A stretch of DNA of 64,000 nucleotides from Ambrosia x helenae. Its lineage: Eukaryota; Streptophyta; Magnoliopsida; Asterales; Asteraceae. Below are positions 44,865 through 56,709 of this stretch, piece by piece. The first letter of the stretch is position 1. Each line of letters opens with the position of its first letter. The notes below the pieces were generated by a model. The model did not search any database. It was given only the letters and a program-made list of their open reading frames with translations, and was not told the DNA's origin. The stretch is from contig JAUTDX010002098.1 of the NCBI GenBank assembly GCA_030844895.1, forward strand, positions 1-64,000, read 5' to 3'. Made by a program: the position numbers and the translations under genes.

Positions 44865-45554
44865 CTAAGCAGTTAATCTCGGCCGAGACAACTGATATCT
44901 CGGCCGATATATCGGTTATCGGCCATAGGGACTCATCTCGGTATCAAAACTCGGTTGTTATCTCGGTCCCGATAATATCGGCCGATATAGGCAATTTAGC
45001 GGCCGAGATACACCTCAGAAATATCGGCCGATAAACCGAGATGAAAGTAAACGGACAGAAAAACGAACCTTTGTGAAGAAGTTTGAGGGTACGTCGAGAT
45101 ATCCTTGTGTGCTGATGGTTTTTGCTTCCATGTCGATCCCATTTTTTTGTTGATCTTTGTTGAAATGTTGAAGGAGACGAATAATAGGGTTTGTGTCTGA
45201 AAGTGAAGGGGCACGATCCCATTTTTTTTGTTGATGTTTGTTGAAATGTTGAAGGAGGCGTATACATAAGTGAAGTAGGGTTTGTGTCTGAAAGTGATTA
45301 GGGTTTAAAATAACTTTAGAATGTACATGTATAACCATTCTACCTTTCAATACTTTACATTCAATGCCTAAACTGTTAGTATTTTATATAAAAAATGTAA
45401 AATTAGTTTATGTATTTAAACATTTAACCCCCTATCTTTACTAGTTCAAATCTGGTCCTTATACTTATAACTACCGATATCTCATCGTGAAAACCGATAT
45501 ATCAAATATCGGTCCTTGACTGATATCCGATATTTTACCGCATTAACTGCTTAG
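44865..45554. mobile_element. hAT-like MITE, 690 bp, in copia RT
   Basis: Perfect 12-bp TIRs CTAAGCAGTTAA / TTAACTGCTTAG and a perfect 8-bp TSD GGTGAGGG (44857-44864, 45555-45562). Subterminal regions are packed with TCTCGGCCGATATATCGG-type words. Inside is a duplicated ~100-bp stretch (TTGTTGAAATGTTGAAGGAG near 45158 and 45239). No transposase. Confidence 0.9.
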
Positions 45555-45888
45555 GGTGAGGGCCTAAGTCTTTAATAGAGAATTTGTTGCTTAGGGCTTG
45601 AACAAAGGAATCCATAAATGGATTGTGATTTCCGATGAGGACAATGTCGTCAACGTACACAAGGAGGTAGCAAGTGATGTTGTTGAGATTGTATACAAAG
45701 AGAGAGGGGTCAGAAATGCATTTTTTAAAGCCAAAACGAGTGAGAAAGTTGGTTAGTTCGATGTACCAAGCACGTGGTGCTTGCTTAAGCCCATAGAGGG
45801 ATTTATGAGTTTGCAAATGTGACGTGGGAATTCCGTATTGGTGACCCGGGAGGTTGCACCATAAAGACATCTTCGTGAAGAAACGCAT
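45555..45888 (-). pseudogene. Copia reverse transcriptase core
   Basis: Minus-strand reading includes KSLYGLKQAPRAWYIELTNF and LLVYVDDIVLIGNH, the conserved copia RT motifs with the YVDD catalytic box. It ends FSIKDLG at the MITE insertion and continues on the other side near 44850. Confidence 0.88.
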
Positions 45889-46026
45889 TATTAATGTCTA
45901 GTTGACGTAAAAACCATCCTTTTGAAAGAGCAATAGAGAGAACGGTGCGAATGGTAACGGGTTTAGAAACGGGACTAAATGTTTCATGATAGCCTTTTCC
46001 ATATTGTTGGTGAAACCCTTTGGCAA

Positions 46027-47252
46027 CTAGACGGGCTTTGTACTTGTCAATCGTGCCGTCGGGTTTGCATTTGATTCGGATCTTTCAAGGTCCATGGCAT
46101 GGCGCCAATCCGGATCTTTCAAGGCTTGAGTATAGAGGGTGAATGGTGGTAGAGTTGACAAAGTTGGGGTTGTAATACTTTGAGTTGGGTTTTGGTTTTC
46201 GACGAGGTGGTTGAGGGTTATGTGTTGGTGAGTTCGTGGGATCATTGGATGTGTTGGATGAAGACATTGGTGAGGTAGGGTCGGTGGAGTGGGAATCGGT
46301 TGGGGTAGGGGTGGTGCTATCGGGTTGAGACGGTGGGCCGGTTGATGAGGGTGTCTCGGTGGGCTGGGTGTAGGGCCTGTTGTGTGGGAGGTTGGGTTGT
46401 TTGGGCCTGTTGTGTGGGAGGGTGGATTGTGTGCAGGAGGTAGAGGAGGTGGGCCGTGGGTTTGTGGAGGGATAGGGGATTGGGCTTCGGGTGATGTGGG
46501 ATGTGGAGTAGGGGTTGGATGATGCAAGATGTTTGGGTCTGGAGTGGGTTGGTTAGAAGAGGAGGCTAATTGGGCCGATTGGTATGTGAATAGGAAGGAG
46601 TCAAATGACATGTGTTTGGGTTGGAGGTTGGTGATTTGAGATTGAAAAATATGTGGGATAAATTCAACGTGGCGAGAGTGGTATAGTTTGTGACTAGTAG
46701 GGTCATGGCATTTGAATGCTGATTTGGAGGATGAGTACCCAAGAAATATGCACGCCGTTGAACGGGAGTGGAGTTTGGAAGTAGCATAGGGTCGTAACCA
46801 TGGGTAGCAAAGACAACCAAACGGTTTGAGTTTGGAATAAGTAGGAGCATTTTTGAACAACATATCGTAGGGAGATTTGTTGTTAAGGATGGGTGTAGGC
46901 AAACGATTGATTAGGTGGGTTGCAGTTTGAAATGCATGGGGCCAAAAATGTTGTGTTAAGTGGGAGTAGTGGAGTAATGCGAGGCCGGTTTCCACAATGT
47001 GTCAGTGACGTCGTTCGGCAATACCGTTTTGTTCCAGTGTGTGAGGTGGTGTCGTGTAATGGGAGATACCTTGAGAGTCAAGATAAGGTGAAAGACTTCA
47101 CCCCCATTATCAGTGAACAACGCAACAATGTTAGTTTTGAAAAAAATTTCAACAAGAGAATCTAAATTGTGGAAAAAGAATTTTGACATCGGATTTTTGT
47201 TTGATTGGGTATAACCAAATGTATTTGGAAAAATAGTCAACAAAAACGACAT
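46027..47252 (-). pseudogene. Copia integrase
   Basis: A degraded N-terminal part (TDNGGE near 47110, HLTHWNKT) leads to a long open stretch. That reads METGLALLHYSHLTQHFWPH and ATHLINRLPTPILNNKSPYD, then LKPFGCLCYPWLRPYA and ACIFLGYSSSKSAFKC, the typical integrase C-part. A long Pro/Thr/His-rich linker to RT follows (about 46140-46580). Frameshifts at both ends. Confidence 0.85.
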
Positions 47253-47354
47253 AGTATTTCAAGCCATCGATTGACGTTTTTACGGGACCCATACGTCGGA
47301 GTAGAGAAGTTGTAGAGGTTGATTGGCAACAAAAGAGTTTTTGCCAAAAGGTAG

Positions 47355-47567
47355 TTATTGGCTTTTATTTAGGGAACATGAAGTACAATGAAAAGACTCA
47401 TGGGTCACTTTATTAAAACGAAGTCCCAATCTAGAAATTAAAAACTTGAGCAATTGAAGCGATGGATGTCCATGTATGTGGTGCCACATGAGAAGAGAGT
47501 TTGTTTGGGTGTTGTTGACTTGAGGAGACAATGAGATTGGTCCATAGTAGACATCATTGATGTTCAC
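47355..47567 (-). pseudogene. Copia GAG-pre-integrase domain
   Basis: LLMWHHIHGHPSLQLLKFLI with CTSCSLNKSQ: the H...H...C..C zinc-binding start of copia integrases. Confidence 0.8.
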
Positions 47568-47831
47568 TCCCCGTGTGAGGCGCGCCCCCGTGCGTAGAAC
47601 CTTGACAAAAAAATGATAGGGAAAAAATTCAACGGAAACACGATTAGTACGACAAACTTTGGCAACGGAAATAAGATTATTTCGAAGATTAGGAGCAATT
47701 AAAATGTTACTTAAAAGAAGTGGAAAAGATTTTGTTGGAATAATTGTTTAAGCAATATGAGTTATAGGGAGAGTTTTACCATCACCTAACACGATCTTAT
47801 CGGGTCCTCCGTATTCAAAAAGAACGGGAAA

Positions 47832-48237
47832 TTATTGGTTGTTGTTCGCGGTGTTGTTGGACGCACCGGTGTCCCACATCCAAGATGGAGTTATAGCCGT
47901 TGGGTGAGGGGTGGTGTAGTTAACCACCGGGGTGTTGGTATTTTGAGGCGAGACATTGTGTTCTCGTAGGAAGCGACTAAGTTTGTGACAATCTTTAGTG
48001 TCATGTCCAGGAATGTTACAATAGTGGCAATAGGTGTTATTGTTGCGAGTCGGCCGAGCGTTGGTATTGGTAGTTCGAGGTGGCCCTTGGTTTCGGGCTG
48101 TGGCGGCGGTAATATGGGTGATTTGTTTGGCCATGGTGAATCGAAAGAAGAAAAAAAAGCAGAATGCGAACAGAAGATGTCTGTCGAGTAGGTTGGGATC
48201 GAAGATGGCTCAAGGGAGCTTTTAGGCTCTGATACCA
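47832..48237 (-). pseudogene. Copia gag/protease fragment
   Basis: After the PBS the frame contains a zinc knuckle CHYCNIPGHDTKDC and SWMWDTGASNN, the latter carrying the aspartic protease D(T/S)GA active site. Only about 60 residues precede the knuckle, far fewer than a normal copia Gag, so the gag core is deleted. Confidence 0.75.
48225..48237 (-). promoter_or_regulatory. Primer-binding site (tRNA-iMet) of the copia element
   Basis: Minus strand TGGTATCAGAGCC, immediately upstream of the gag remnant. Confidence 0.8.
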
Positions 48238-49714
48238 TATAAACAAAGTGGTTTTTTGTATTGAAATTGTGTCTATCAACAATACATCAAGGCCTTTATA
48301 TAGGCTTACATATGACTAACTCTAGCTAAGATTATGGAGTCAATGGTTGACTAAGTATAATGTACAATATAATACAATGGCTAAAATCATGGAGTCAATG
48401 GTTGACTAAGAGACTTGACTTGACTTGACTTATGTTAATACTATCATGGATCAACTTTTTATAATTGTGGAGGAATTCAACATGGCCGTGAGCATGGTTT
48501 GTTTAAAACACTATGGTTCAAACACCATATATGATTTGACAAGTAACTCTGAATTGGTAGGGTGGAAACTATTTGTTCATCTTGAAAGAGAAAGGCAATA
48601 CTAATAGGTTGGTTTTTTTTATATAAAGCATGAATGGTGAATATCCAAAATTTCATTCATGTGTAATCTCTATAGAGTATGATACACTTAGTATAAGCAT
48701 GTATAGGCGCTTACATTAGAGAAAATTGTTGATTTAGATAAAATGAATAAGGTTTGTTGGTGAAATTTTGATGATGCCTTGATGGTAAGGCTGCACGGTG
48801 TGGTATAGCCACCCCTCAACATTGACACTATACTGCCTGGCACACGTCCCCTGGGTGCTAGAGATGAGTTCGGCAAAGCTTCAATGGGCATTAATAGGCA
48901 AAGATAGAGAGAGCGATGAGGGTGAGATGGAGAAAGAGTTTGTTATTATTGTATTTAACCAATCTTGTGGTGCCATCCCAACTCCTTTTTCAGTTAACCT
49001 ACACCGATTTTAAAAAGGTGGGCTACTTAAGCCCCACTGTGGGCTACAAAACTAGACTTTGTGAACCAAACTCAAAGCAGCATCAACTGACATTCTTTCG
49101 GTTTGATCCAAAGTAACATCAATCTAGCAAATGAATTTAGTTTCGCCTGTGTATAACAAAGTTAAAATTTAGTAAGGGATACATGAAGATAAAAAAAAAT
49201 AATAAGTTTTATGTCTCAACATATTCAAAACACCAAAGTTGTTAGCTAAGTGTCTTCGTTTGTTAATTTGAAGGAGGAGATTGTAAGTCTATCAATTAGT
49301 GAGCATGTATTCACGTAGTTGAGAGATAACATTATAAGTAATTGAATTAGGATTAAACATATTATTTTAACACCTTTCAATTCTATAGTGTCCGATTAAT
49401 TATTCTCATGAGGTTCGTAAAAAATTTAACATACCGGTTCCATTCGATTTTTTAAAAATATTGGGGTTCAGGGACCCTACCCACTCTATATGGGTTCGTC
49501 CCCAAAGATCATGATATGGATCCATGTCAACCTCATCAAACATAAATTTGACCAATTAGATTTTTTTTTGGAGAGATTTGACCAATTAGATGTAAGCACC
49601 CCGATTGCATCATGCTAGAAGTTTATCATTGGGCTTAGTAATTGTTTCATTCTATAAGCACATTACTACCTACCAGCTATTCTGCCTATTGTTATATATA
49701 TCAAATGAGAACAT
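48238..49714. other. Probable copia 5' LTR then intergenic DNA
   Basis: The first few hundred bases should be the copia 5' LTR (a GGAGTCAATGGTTGACTAAG direct repeat is at about 48330 and 48391), but I cannot fix its outer end without the partner LTR. The rest shows no gene. Confidence 0.4.
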
Positions 49715-50060
49715 ATGTTTTCTATAGTATGCAAGGATGAGATTGTACGCAATACGCAACACCGAAACAACAATGGATTTCCTACTACTAAAGACGAATC
49801 TGTATGCATTCCTCCTTCTATTAAAGATGAATTTGTAGGCAATCCTCATTCAACAGTGGCTTCTGGGCCGACGGGTTTGACTTCAACAACCATTGGCGGT
49901 TACACCACCAAAAACCCTGTCGCTTCTGCCAAAGCCATGGCCTATGTAGCACTGGGACGGGTACGGGACCGGGGTACGGGGACGATACGGGTACGGGAAA
50001 CGACAAAACTCAAAAATCCAAGATACGGGTACGGCAAAGGTACGGCAATGAAAAAGATAA
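49715..50060 (+). other. Exon-like frame running into GGTACGGG repeats
   Basis: An open frame reads NNNGFPTTKDESVCIPPSIK and PTGLTSTTIGGYTTKNPVAS before entering a repetitive GGTACGGG/GATACGGG tract (about 49955-50045). The first part looks codon-like but matches nothing I know. The second part is repeat-derived, probably the arm of another small element. 50061-50699 is AT-rich with no gene. Confidence 0.3.
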
Positions 50061-51877
50061 AAAATAAAAATATATAATATATAGCCCAAAACAATTACCA
50101 CTACACATGGTTTGAGTAACGTAACGAATTAGTGAAAAAGATGGATAAAATAAATTTAAACTTACCGATAATTGTTTAATAAATAAATAAAAACTTAGAA
50201 ATTAATTGAATAAATATAACTGCTCTACTGGTCTCACTTGGGAAAATGGAAAGTGTGGCACAGGGAAAAAAATTTAAATAATGGCTTCATCTTTTACGAG
50301 GCTTTTTAATAATATTCTATGCATATTCCTATACTAACAAAGATAAACGTGAATAGTACTTATTCACTATTGGTTAATCTATATTATTTTTATATTAACA
50401 TTTTATTACACATATTAAATTTATGTTAATTTTTGTGTCAAACCTACGTCATTATTATATTACAATTTTATTATTGTTTTATTATACATATACTAATTTA
50501 TATTATTTTTAGCATTAAAACCCCTACGTTACGGCAATAAGCAATAACGTGTTTATATTTATTAGCATTTCGATACGGATTTTTTTTCACACAGTTGATA
50601 CTGGTGTACGATTATGATTTGTTTAGATTATGATGTACTTCTACATCGTTAGTTGCGATTCCTTAGCCGCAACTTCAACGAACCAAACACACACATATAT
50701 CTATACTATATTAATAAGCATATAGGAAGGGCAGGAATGGTTATTTGCCACGTTACAACACCTTAAACCATATTGTACAATGACTCCAAGCACAAAAACT
50801 CTTAAACTTTTAAAATGTACAAGTTATAAAGCTTTATGTACAAGCCTATATGCTTATGGAGAAAAAAACACGGGATACACACATGACTAGGATTAGGGTT
50901 TCAATATCATTCTCACTTTCAGCTTCTCCGCCCCCTTCACTCACTCTCTCTCAATTCTAAGAACATCAAGCACAGATCTACGAAGATTTCAACTTTCTTC
51001 AACTTTCTACGAAGATTCCAACAACACTTGGCTGATAACAACCGAGGGATAGGGTTACGACGAGGCGTCAAGCAACGTCTAGGGGGTTCTAATTATGAGC
51101 TTGGTTTTCTGATGACCACTGGTAAGATCTAACCTGCCTCTGACCTGTTTTTTTGATGGTATAACTCGATTCAAATGATTGATGAAAGTGTTTTGCGAGT
51201 TTAAGGTTTCCATAGGCTGTGGTAGTGGTGTCCTGCAACTTGGTAGAAGTCTGGTAGCTTAAAGAGTTCCTGAAGAACACCGGTAAGTTCTGACACACCC
51301 CAACCTCAATTTGGTTTTCATAACCTTGTCAGTTGATTCATACTCGGTTTATGGTAATGTAAACTCTTGGGAACTATGGTGGAGTTAATCAGATCTGATG
51401 ACGTTAGTGGTAATGTTTTTGGCGATGATGGTGGCTGTTAATAAAGTATAAAGCCATTGAAGCAACCAAAGGCTAAAAGGAAAGAATACAGTGAGGTATT
51501 CACCAGCCTAATCGATTCCTTCGATTATATTCTTCTTTTGTTTGTATTTATGTGTTTTTTTTAAATTGATTTGAATGTAAAGGGATTACTAATATAGGCA
51601 TTGTTGAGTATTGACACGCGCTTTACCAAACTAGACAAAAGCGCCGGCTAAACACGACTTAGTCGGTGCTTTTGTCTACTTTGGTAATTAGTTGGTCAAA
51701 CATGCTCATTTTGGTAATTTCACTATACGATGTTGACTTGGTGAATTGCTTTGTGTTCGTGTTTCAAAGGTTAATAATAACTTAAAGTTCAATATTACTA
51801 TATTAGCATGTCCAATAAGCTGTTTTTAGGGTGACTTGCTATTTAACCTTCGCTAACCTTTTTGAAATGGTATTCAG

Positions 51878-51946
51878 GCTTCTTTCAATGCACCAGAGGG
51901 AAACGAGCCATTGGCTCTTGACATGAGCAGTATGGGCAAAGGTCAA
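51878..51946 (+). pseudogene. Beta-galactosidase exon fragment
   Basis: After an AG acceptor the frame reads SFNAPEGNEPLALDMSSMGK then GQ. This block, normally followed by IWINGQSIGRYW, is conserved in plant glycosyl hydrolase family 35 beta-galactosidases. Here it runs out of similarity after GKGQ. Only about 22 residues remain, so it is a captured fragment. Confidence 0.8.
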
Positions 51947-52056
51947 TCTCTATTTAAAGTATGGATCGGGTTCACATCCAACAACCCTTGGCTGATTATT
52001 TAACGCTATTTAAATAATCAGATATTTTGTGAATGATTTTTATTTTGGTTTTGATT

Positions 52057-52140
52057 CCGCTTGGCATCTCATCTGAAAACCCAGATTCAGTGTCAGCTAT
52101 ATGTTCTTGGTTAAAGCTACGGCTAAAAGAGGATTTCCAG
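52057..52140 (+). other. Exon-like piece in the Helitron
   Basis: Open frame IPLGISSENPDSVSAICSWL then KLRLKEDFQ, ending at CAG|GT. It looks like a true exon end but I do not recognise the protein. Confidence 0.35.
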
Positions 52141-53738
52141 GTTGGCCTTTCTCTCATACACTAATTAATTCTGCTTTTAATGCTCATTTGAGATTCTTTT
52201 TAAAATTTAAGGTCAGGTTGATTTTTTTTATGCTATATGTAGATTACTATAATATCAAATGATGTGCATATGTCTCACTTCCTATTCTGAATTGCTCAGG
52301 TCAGGTATGTTCAACGTTGAGTTGAGCTCTTTGTGTCGCAGCGGTCAGGTATGTTGCTTCTCTTTGTGTCGTTGCGACGATAGTGGTTATAAACGCTTCA
52401 ATTGACCTCTGTTTCGTCTCATGATGATGTTACCTTTATAATCTGTTTGATTATTATGGTTTACTCTACTGTTTATATTACCATGTTTGCCCTTAACTGG
52501 CGTAGAAAGTTTGATTTCTCACAGTTTCTTTGCAGCTTGCTTTTCTGTTCCGATTTTAAAAGGATGATGTTTGAGGTTATGTATGGTCCAACGGTAATGG
52601 ATGGTGTAATTACTTTCATTTTAAATAAACTCTACCAGAAGCCTTCATATGAGTTTTTAGTGAAATTTTATGATTAAATTGGGGGTCAAGATAACTAGAT
52701 ATTTTTGCTTGTGTGTGAAAAGAAATTGTTAAAAACATGGTTTTACCTTTGGTTTGAACAAAAGAAAGAAGTTGACAACATTCTTAAAAAATCACCTCAA
52801 AGGGGTCTATGTGATAATCATGGAATGCAGGATTTGTTTTAGATATTGTTTTCTGATTAACAGAGATTTGAATAGTTGGTAAATAAAGAAGCTGTATATT
52901 TAAGCAATTAAATAACAAGAATATGTAATAGCTTGCTGACTTATGTGTTTATATTCAGCAGTAATATAACAGGCATTTTGCTTTTTAGCAAGTCAACAAA
53001 CGGATGGAAAAAGACGGTCAATAGGAACGTCTAAAGATTGCGGTAAATCCATGAATCCCGTGTAATATAACAGGCATGTTGGTTTTTATCAGGTCTCTCC
53101 TTATGAAGTTGGCTGGTTTCCACTTGAAAGCTCTTGACTTGAGTTGTTTTGGTGGAGGAAGTGACCCGTAATCAGTGGTAAGTGGTTTGGTTTCATTATG
53201 GTTTATGTCTACCAGTATTTTAAGTGATTCTAGGAACTATTATTGACGGTAATGAGTTCGGGGGTTGCTGCGTTTTGCTTTCTGTTTGCTGCAAGATAAA
53301 GGTTTCAACTAAAGCCTCTTTAAGTCCTGGTCATTCTATGTGTACTATGTATTGAATCAGGTATTCATTCCATAATTGTTTATTGTTTGCCATTCTTGGG
53401 ATAGATGGTTAAACTTTGATATTGGGGAGTTGGTGTAATTTCCAGTCTCTGGCTGGCTCTATATTTATTTATAGAAGTTTCTTTTCAAAAAAAAAAAGAT
53501 TCAGAAGAAGAAACTTTGTTCCAAACTTCCAATCAAACCACCAAAAATACTTTGTACAAGTATGTTATCCTGATGTTGAACCATCTGGTGTGTAAGTTTT
53601 ACACGCCTAATGAACCTCGGAAACCACACGAGCAAAGATGAGGGCCAACCAACCTGTCACACCATCTTGGCAGGCTGCAAAAGTGGTTTCTTTGTTTATC
53701 TTTCTAAACTCTCTTAAAATTTTTGTTTATAGTTATAT

Positions 53739-54041
53739 TAGGGATGAGCATACAAGGCCGAATACCGATCATGTCCCGATACCGAACCGAGGGGTTTGGG
53801 GATTGGTATCGGTACCCATATTTATGCATTTTCGGTTTCGGTATTATCAGTATCGGTACGGGATCGGTATGGTATCGGTATTTTAAGGTAAAATACCGAT
53901 AACATACCGGTACCGTACCGTACCGATACCGTACCGTATGTGTTCAGTATCGGTATCGGTATTGGTTTTTTAGACTTTTCGGTATCGGTATTGTCGGATC
54001 GGTATCGGTTTGGTACCGATACCGTCCCGAGCTCATCCCTA
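53739..54041. mobile_element. hAT-like MITE, 303 bp
   Basis: Ends TAGGGATGAGC and GCTCATCCCTA are perfect 11-bp TIRs; flanks AGTTATAT and AGTGATAT (7 of 8) are a likely 8-bp TSD. The interior is mostly GGTATCGGTA / TACCGATACC words. Confidence 0.85.
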
Positions 54042-54482
54042 AGTGATATAGTTTTTTTTTTCCTTTTTCGTTTTAGGATTTGTACTTTCTTGGGACGTAT
54101 ATGTTCAAAGGAAAAAAATAATCTTGCTTTCATTGTATGTATATAACCTTGTGTAATCAAAGTGATAAGATAACAACTTTTGATGGATTGTTAATTGTTG
54201 TATATTTAGCTTCAAAATGGAGACACGTCATATGATTGCAAGTTGCTATAATGTACTATAAATTTACTTTTTGTTAATAGTTACATTAAATGAGTTAAGG
54301 GTTTATATTATCGGTATTGTAAGAACACCACCAAACTTGGCCTAATGCTCGCAATAACGCACATGTAATATTCACTAAGTACCGTATATTATTTTATATT
54401 ACGTGATAATTGATAAACTAAGCGAATACAAGTACCGCTTTACAAATTGGCACCACCGCCGCATCGCGCGGGTTTCCCACTA

Positions 54483-54483
<1 letters not shown>

Positions 54484-54536
<53 letters not shown>
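54484..54536. repeat. (TA)n microsatellite
   Basis: About 26 TA units at the 3' border of the Helitron; the same tract begins at the left flank (50693-50699). Confidence 0.9.
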
Positions 54537-54540
<4 letters not shown>

Positions 54541-54861
54541 TTTGTTAATGTTACGGCTTTTCATTTTGGCTTATATATCGTTTGTGATAGTATGCGATAC
54601 CGGTTGAACTCTTACTGCGTCCCTGCCGCAACACCGTTTAGATTAAAGCCTAAATGGTCAATATTAACCATTCAATACACCATGTAGCAAATTTAATTCT
54701 CTTTTTTTATTCAACATGTTATAGTTAAAGCCAACTTTTAACTCTAGACATGCTTACTTAATCGAGTTGCTTGCTTATTTTTTTCCGTCATTTAGATTAA
54801 AACCTAAGTAGTCCAATGTTAATCCATCAATATACCAAACAACAAATCATTACCGGTATCC

Positions 54862-54900
54862 TCTTACCATCCCGCCGCGAAGTGCGGGCTCAAATACTAG
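54862..54900 (+). mobile_element. Helitron-like 3' terminus
   Basis: CCCGCCGCGAAGTGCGGG hairpin, CTCAAATA, then CTAG (54897-54900) and T. Its 5' end was not found; a Helitron disrupted by the 50700-54483 insertion is possible. Confidence 0.6.
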
Positions 54901-55929
54901 TTAAAAACAAAAGGCACACATTATCATCATCTTCTCCAACTCTCCTTCATTCCTAAACTAAAACTAATAACCAGAAGCAAAAAAAGTCGTTGGAGCTGCA
55001 GTCAATCCGAAAAAGCTCTTATTTTTACCTCATCTCTCTACAATATGAAGGGTCAATCTATAACAAAACTTGTCGGAAACGTATTGGAAACTTATCGGAA
55101 ACGTCCCCCATCGCCGGAAGCTTGTCGGAAACGTTTCCCAGCCGTTTCAAGGGCGTTTCCGTCCCCATCACGCTTCAGAAACGGGTACTCCACCCATTTG
55201 GGCGTCCCCGTAGCTGTGGTTCGGCACTCGAACACCTTTGACTCACCGTTGCTGGTTAACGAATTCGGCAGAATTTCCAAATTTTGCTGGTGGCTTAACA
55301 ATATTTGAAGCCGCCAGATAGGTTGGAGAAATTAGTATTGTTTTCCGTTTGAAGAAATTAGTTGTGCAAGACCATATAAATATTAAAATACCATACATTA
55401 AGTCGGCATTTTGTGGTAAGCTTTAGGAATGAAGGTGGTATAGAGAAATTGGTGGGTGAAGAGGCGCATTGGTCTTAGTTTTGTGAATATGATTTTATTG
55501 ACAAGTGACTAGAGTTACTAATATATCACACTTCTTAGCAAGGAGAATTTGTCTAATTTTATTGATTTGGGATTTGGTTAGGTGCCTGTTGTTTGGTTCG
55601 TTATCCTTTTCTATTCCTGCTATTTGTATGGTGCTAATCATGATGCTGGTGTGTAAAGAAAAAATGAAGTATCTTATAACTTTGAAATTGGCTAAATTAT
55701 TTTTTTTTAAAGTTCAACTGCTTAAACAAATTTAAAATAATTTCTTAATGAAATTTTACTTGAGTACATAGAGTTGATCCAACCATTTACCATTACCAAC
55801 CCATTTTCATTATATAACTAGGCCTCAATTGGCTCACCAAAAACTATGCACTAATTGCCACAAAATAAGAGGACGTAATGTTCTCTTGTGTTTGTGGTTG
55901 TAGCCAATGACAATTACTATAGCCACTAG
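54901..55929. other. No convincing gene
   Basis: Contains CGGAAACGT-rich sequence (55075-55190) whose short frames are repeat-like, then AT-rich DNA. Confidence 0.4.
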
Positions 55930-55939
55930 CAGTGCTGAA

Positions 55940-56699
55940 GTGGAACAGGCCGAATTGGATCAGCTTTTTAACAGTATTGTAGTACCTGTCCTGGGCGCTG
56001 TTAGTGATCGCTAGAAATGGATGCTGGACAGCAGCGGTTCGTTTTCTGTTCGTGGGTTAAAGCAGCGGCTGCAGGTGTCCAGGTTTGAGCCGGCGCTGTT
56101 TGTCTTCAAAAGAAATTCTTGGGTTCCTCAAAAGGCTGAAATTCTTGCATGGCGGGCGGAATTAGATAGACTACCAACTAAATGTTCTCTCGTCCGAAGG
56201 AATATTTCGGTTGGTTCGGAAACTTGTCAGCTTTGTGGTGATTTTGCAGAAACGACGGAGCACTTATTCGTATGTTGTGGCTTCACACAAGCGCTATGGC
56301 AACTAGTGGCGCAATGGTGTAAAGTCGGGCCAATTTATGCGTTTCATATCAAGGACTTGTTGGAACTTTATCTGCACATCAGTGGATCGGCCAAGAAAAG
56401 GAAGGCATTCTACGCCATTTGCTTGACGACAATGTGGTGTATTTGGAAACATCGAAGCGAGGCGGTATTCAACCAAAAACAAGCTTCTATTGAAACGGTT
56501 CTTGGTGACATAAAATCTCTTAGCTTCTTTTGGGTTAAGGCAAGGGCGAAACAACCTTCTTTGGTTTGGGACATGTGTTCTTTTAATCTTTCTAGTCTTG
56601 GATGGTGATCGTTATGTATTGGTTTTCTTTGTATGGTGTATTGCTAGTACCCCGCTAGCTTTGGTGGAATAAAATTTGTTGATCGTTCAAAAAAAAAAA
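55940..56699 (+). mobile_element. 5'-truncated L1-type LINE
   Basis: It ends in a poly(A) run (56690-56699) and is flanked by a perfect 10-bp TSD CAGTGCTGAA (55930-55939 and 56700-56709). The open frame (about 56021-56608) encodes the LINE C-terminal zf-RVT region: WVPQKAEILAWRAELDRLPT, CQLCGDFAETTEHLFVCC (CCHC-type zinc finger) and MWCIWKHRSEAVFNQKQ. The RT and endonuclease are missing, so it is inactive. It is a different copy from the LINE at 14.15 kb. Confidence 0.9.
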
Positions 56700-56709
56700 C
56701 AGTGCTGAA

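Larger units (their letters stand above)
44060..48237 (-). mobile_element. Ty1/copia retrotransposon, decayed
   Basis: Minus strand, in order: tRNA-Met PBS (48225-48237), gag zinc knuckle and protease, GAG-pre-integrase, integrase, RT, RNase H ending near 44060. PR-INT-RT-RH order is diagnostic of Ty1/copia. It carries many frameshifts, a short gag (most of the Gag core is missing) and a 690-bp hAT-like insertion in RT. The 5' LTR should lie right of 48237; I did not find a matching 3' LTR near 43.5-44 kb, so that end is probably lost. Confidence 0.85.
50700..54483 (+). mobile_element. Helitron candidate with captured gene pieces, 3.8 kb
   Basis: The 5' end TCTATACTATATTAATAAGC follows an A. 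The 3' end has a GC-rich hairpin-like CCGCCGCATCGCGCGGG, then TTTCCCA and CTAG (54480-54483), followed by T. Removing it joins ACACACATATA to TATATATATA, a simple repeat, which supports the ends as real. It contains a beta-galactosidase exon (51878-51946), another exon-like piece (52057-52140) and a nested hAT-like element (53739-54041). No Rep/helicase, so non-autonomous. Confidence 0.65.

Noticed and set aside
46020..46990. Proline/threonine-rich cell-wall protein
   Set aside because: The Pro/Thr/His stretch is the linker between copia integrase and RT; integrase motifs precede it in the same frame.
48780..49050. Possible PIF/Harbinger-like MITE (GGCTGCACGGTGTGGTATAG...)
   Set aside because: I could not find matching terminal inverted repeats or a 3-bp duplication.
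53739..54041. CRISPR-like or satellite array of GGTATCGGTA words
   Set aside because: Units have no regular spacing or spacers; the block is the arms of a hAT-like MITE with TIRs and TSD.
54990..55308. Overlapping frames around CGGAAACGT repeats
   Set aside because: Repeat-driven, no conserved features, and no splice partners.
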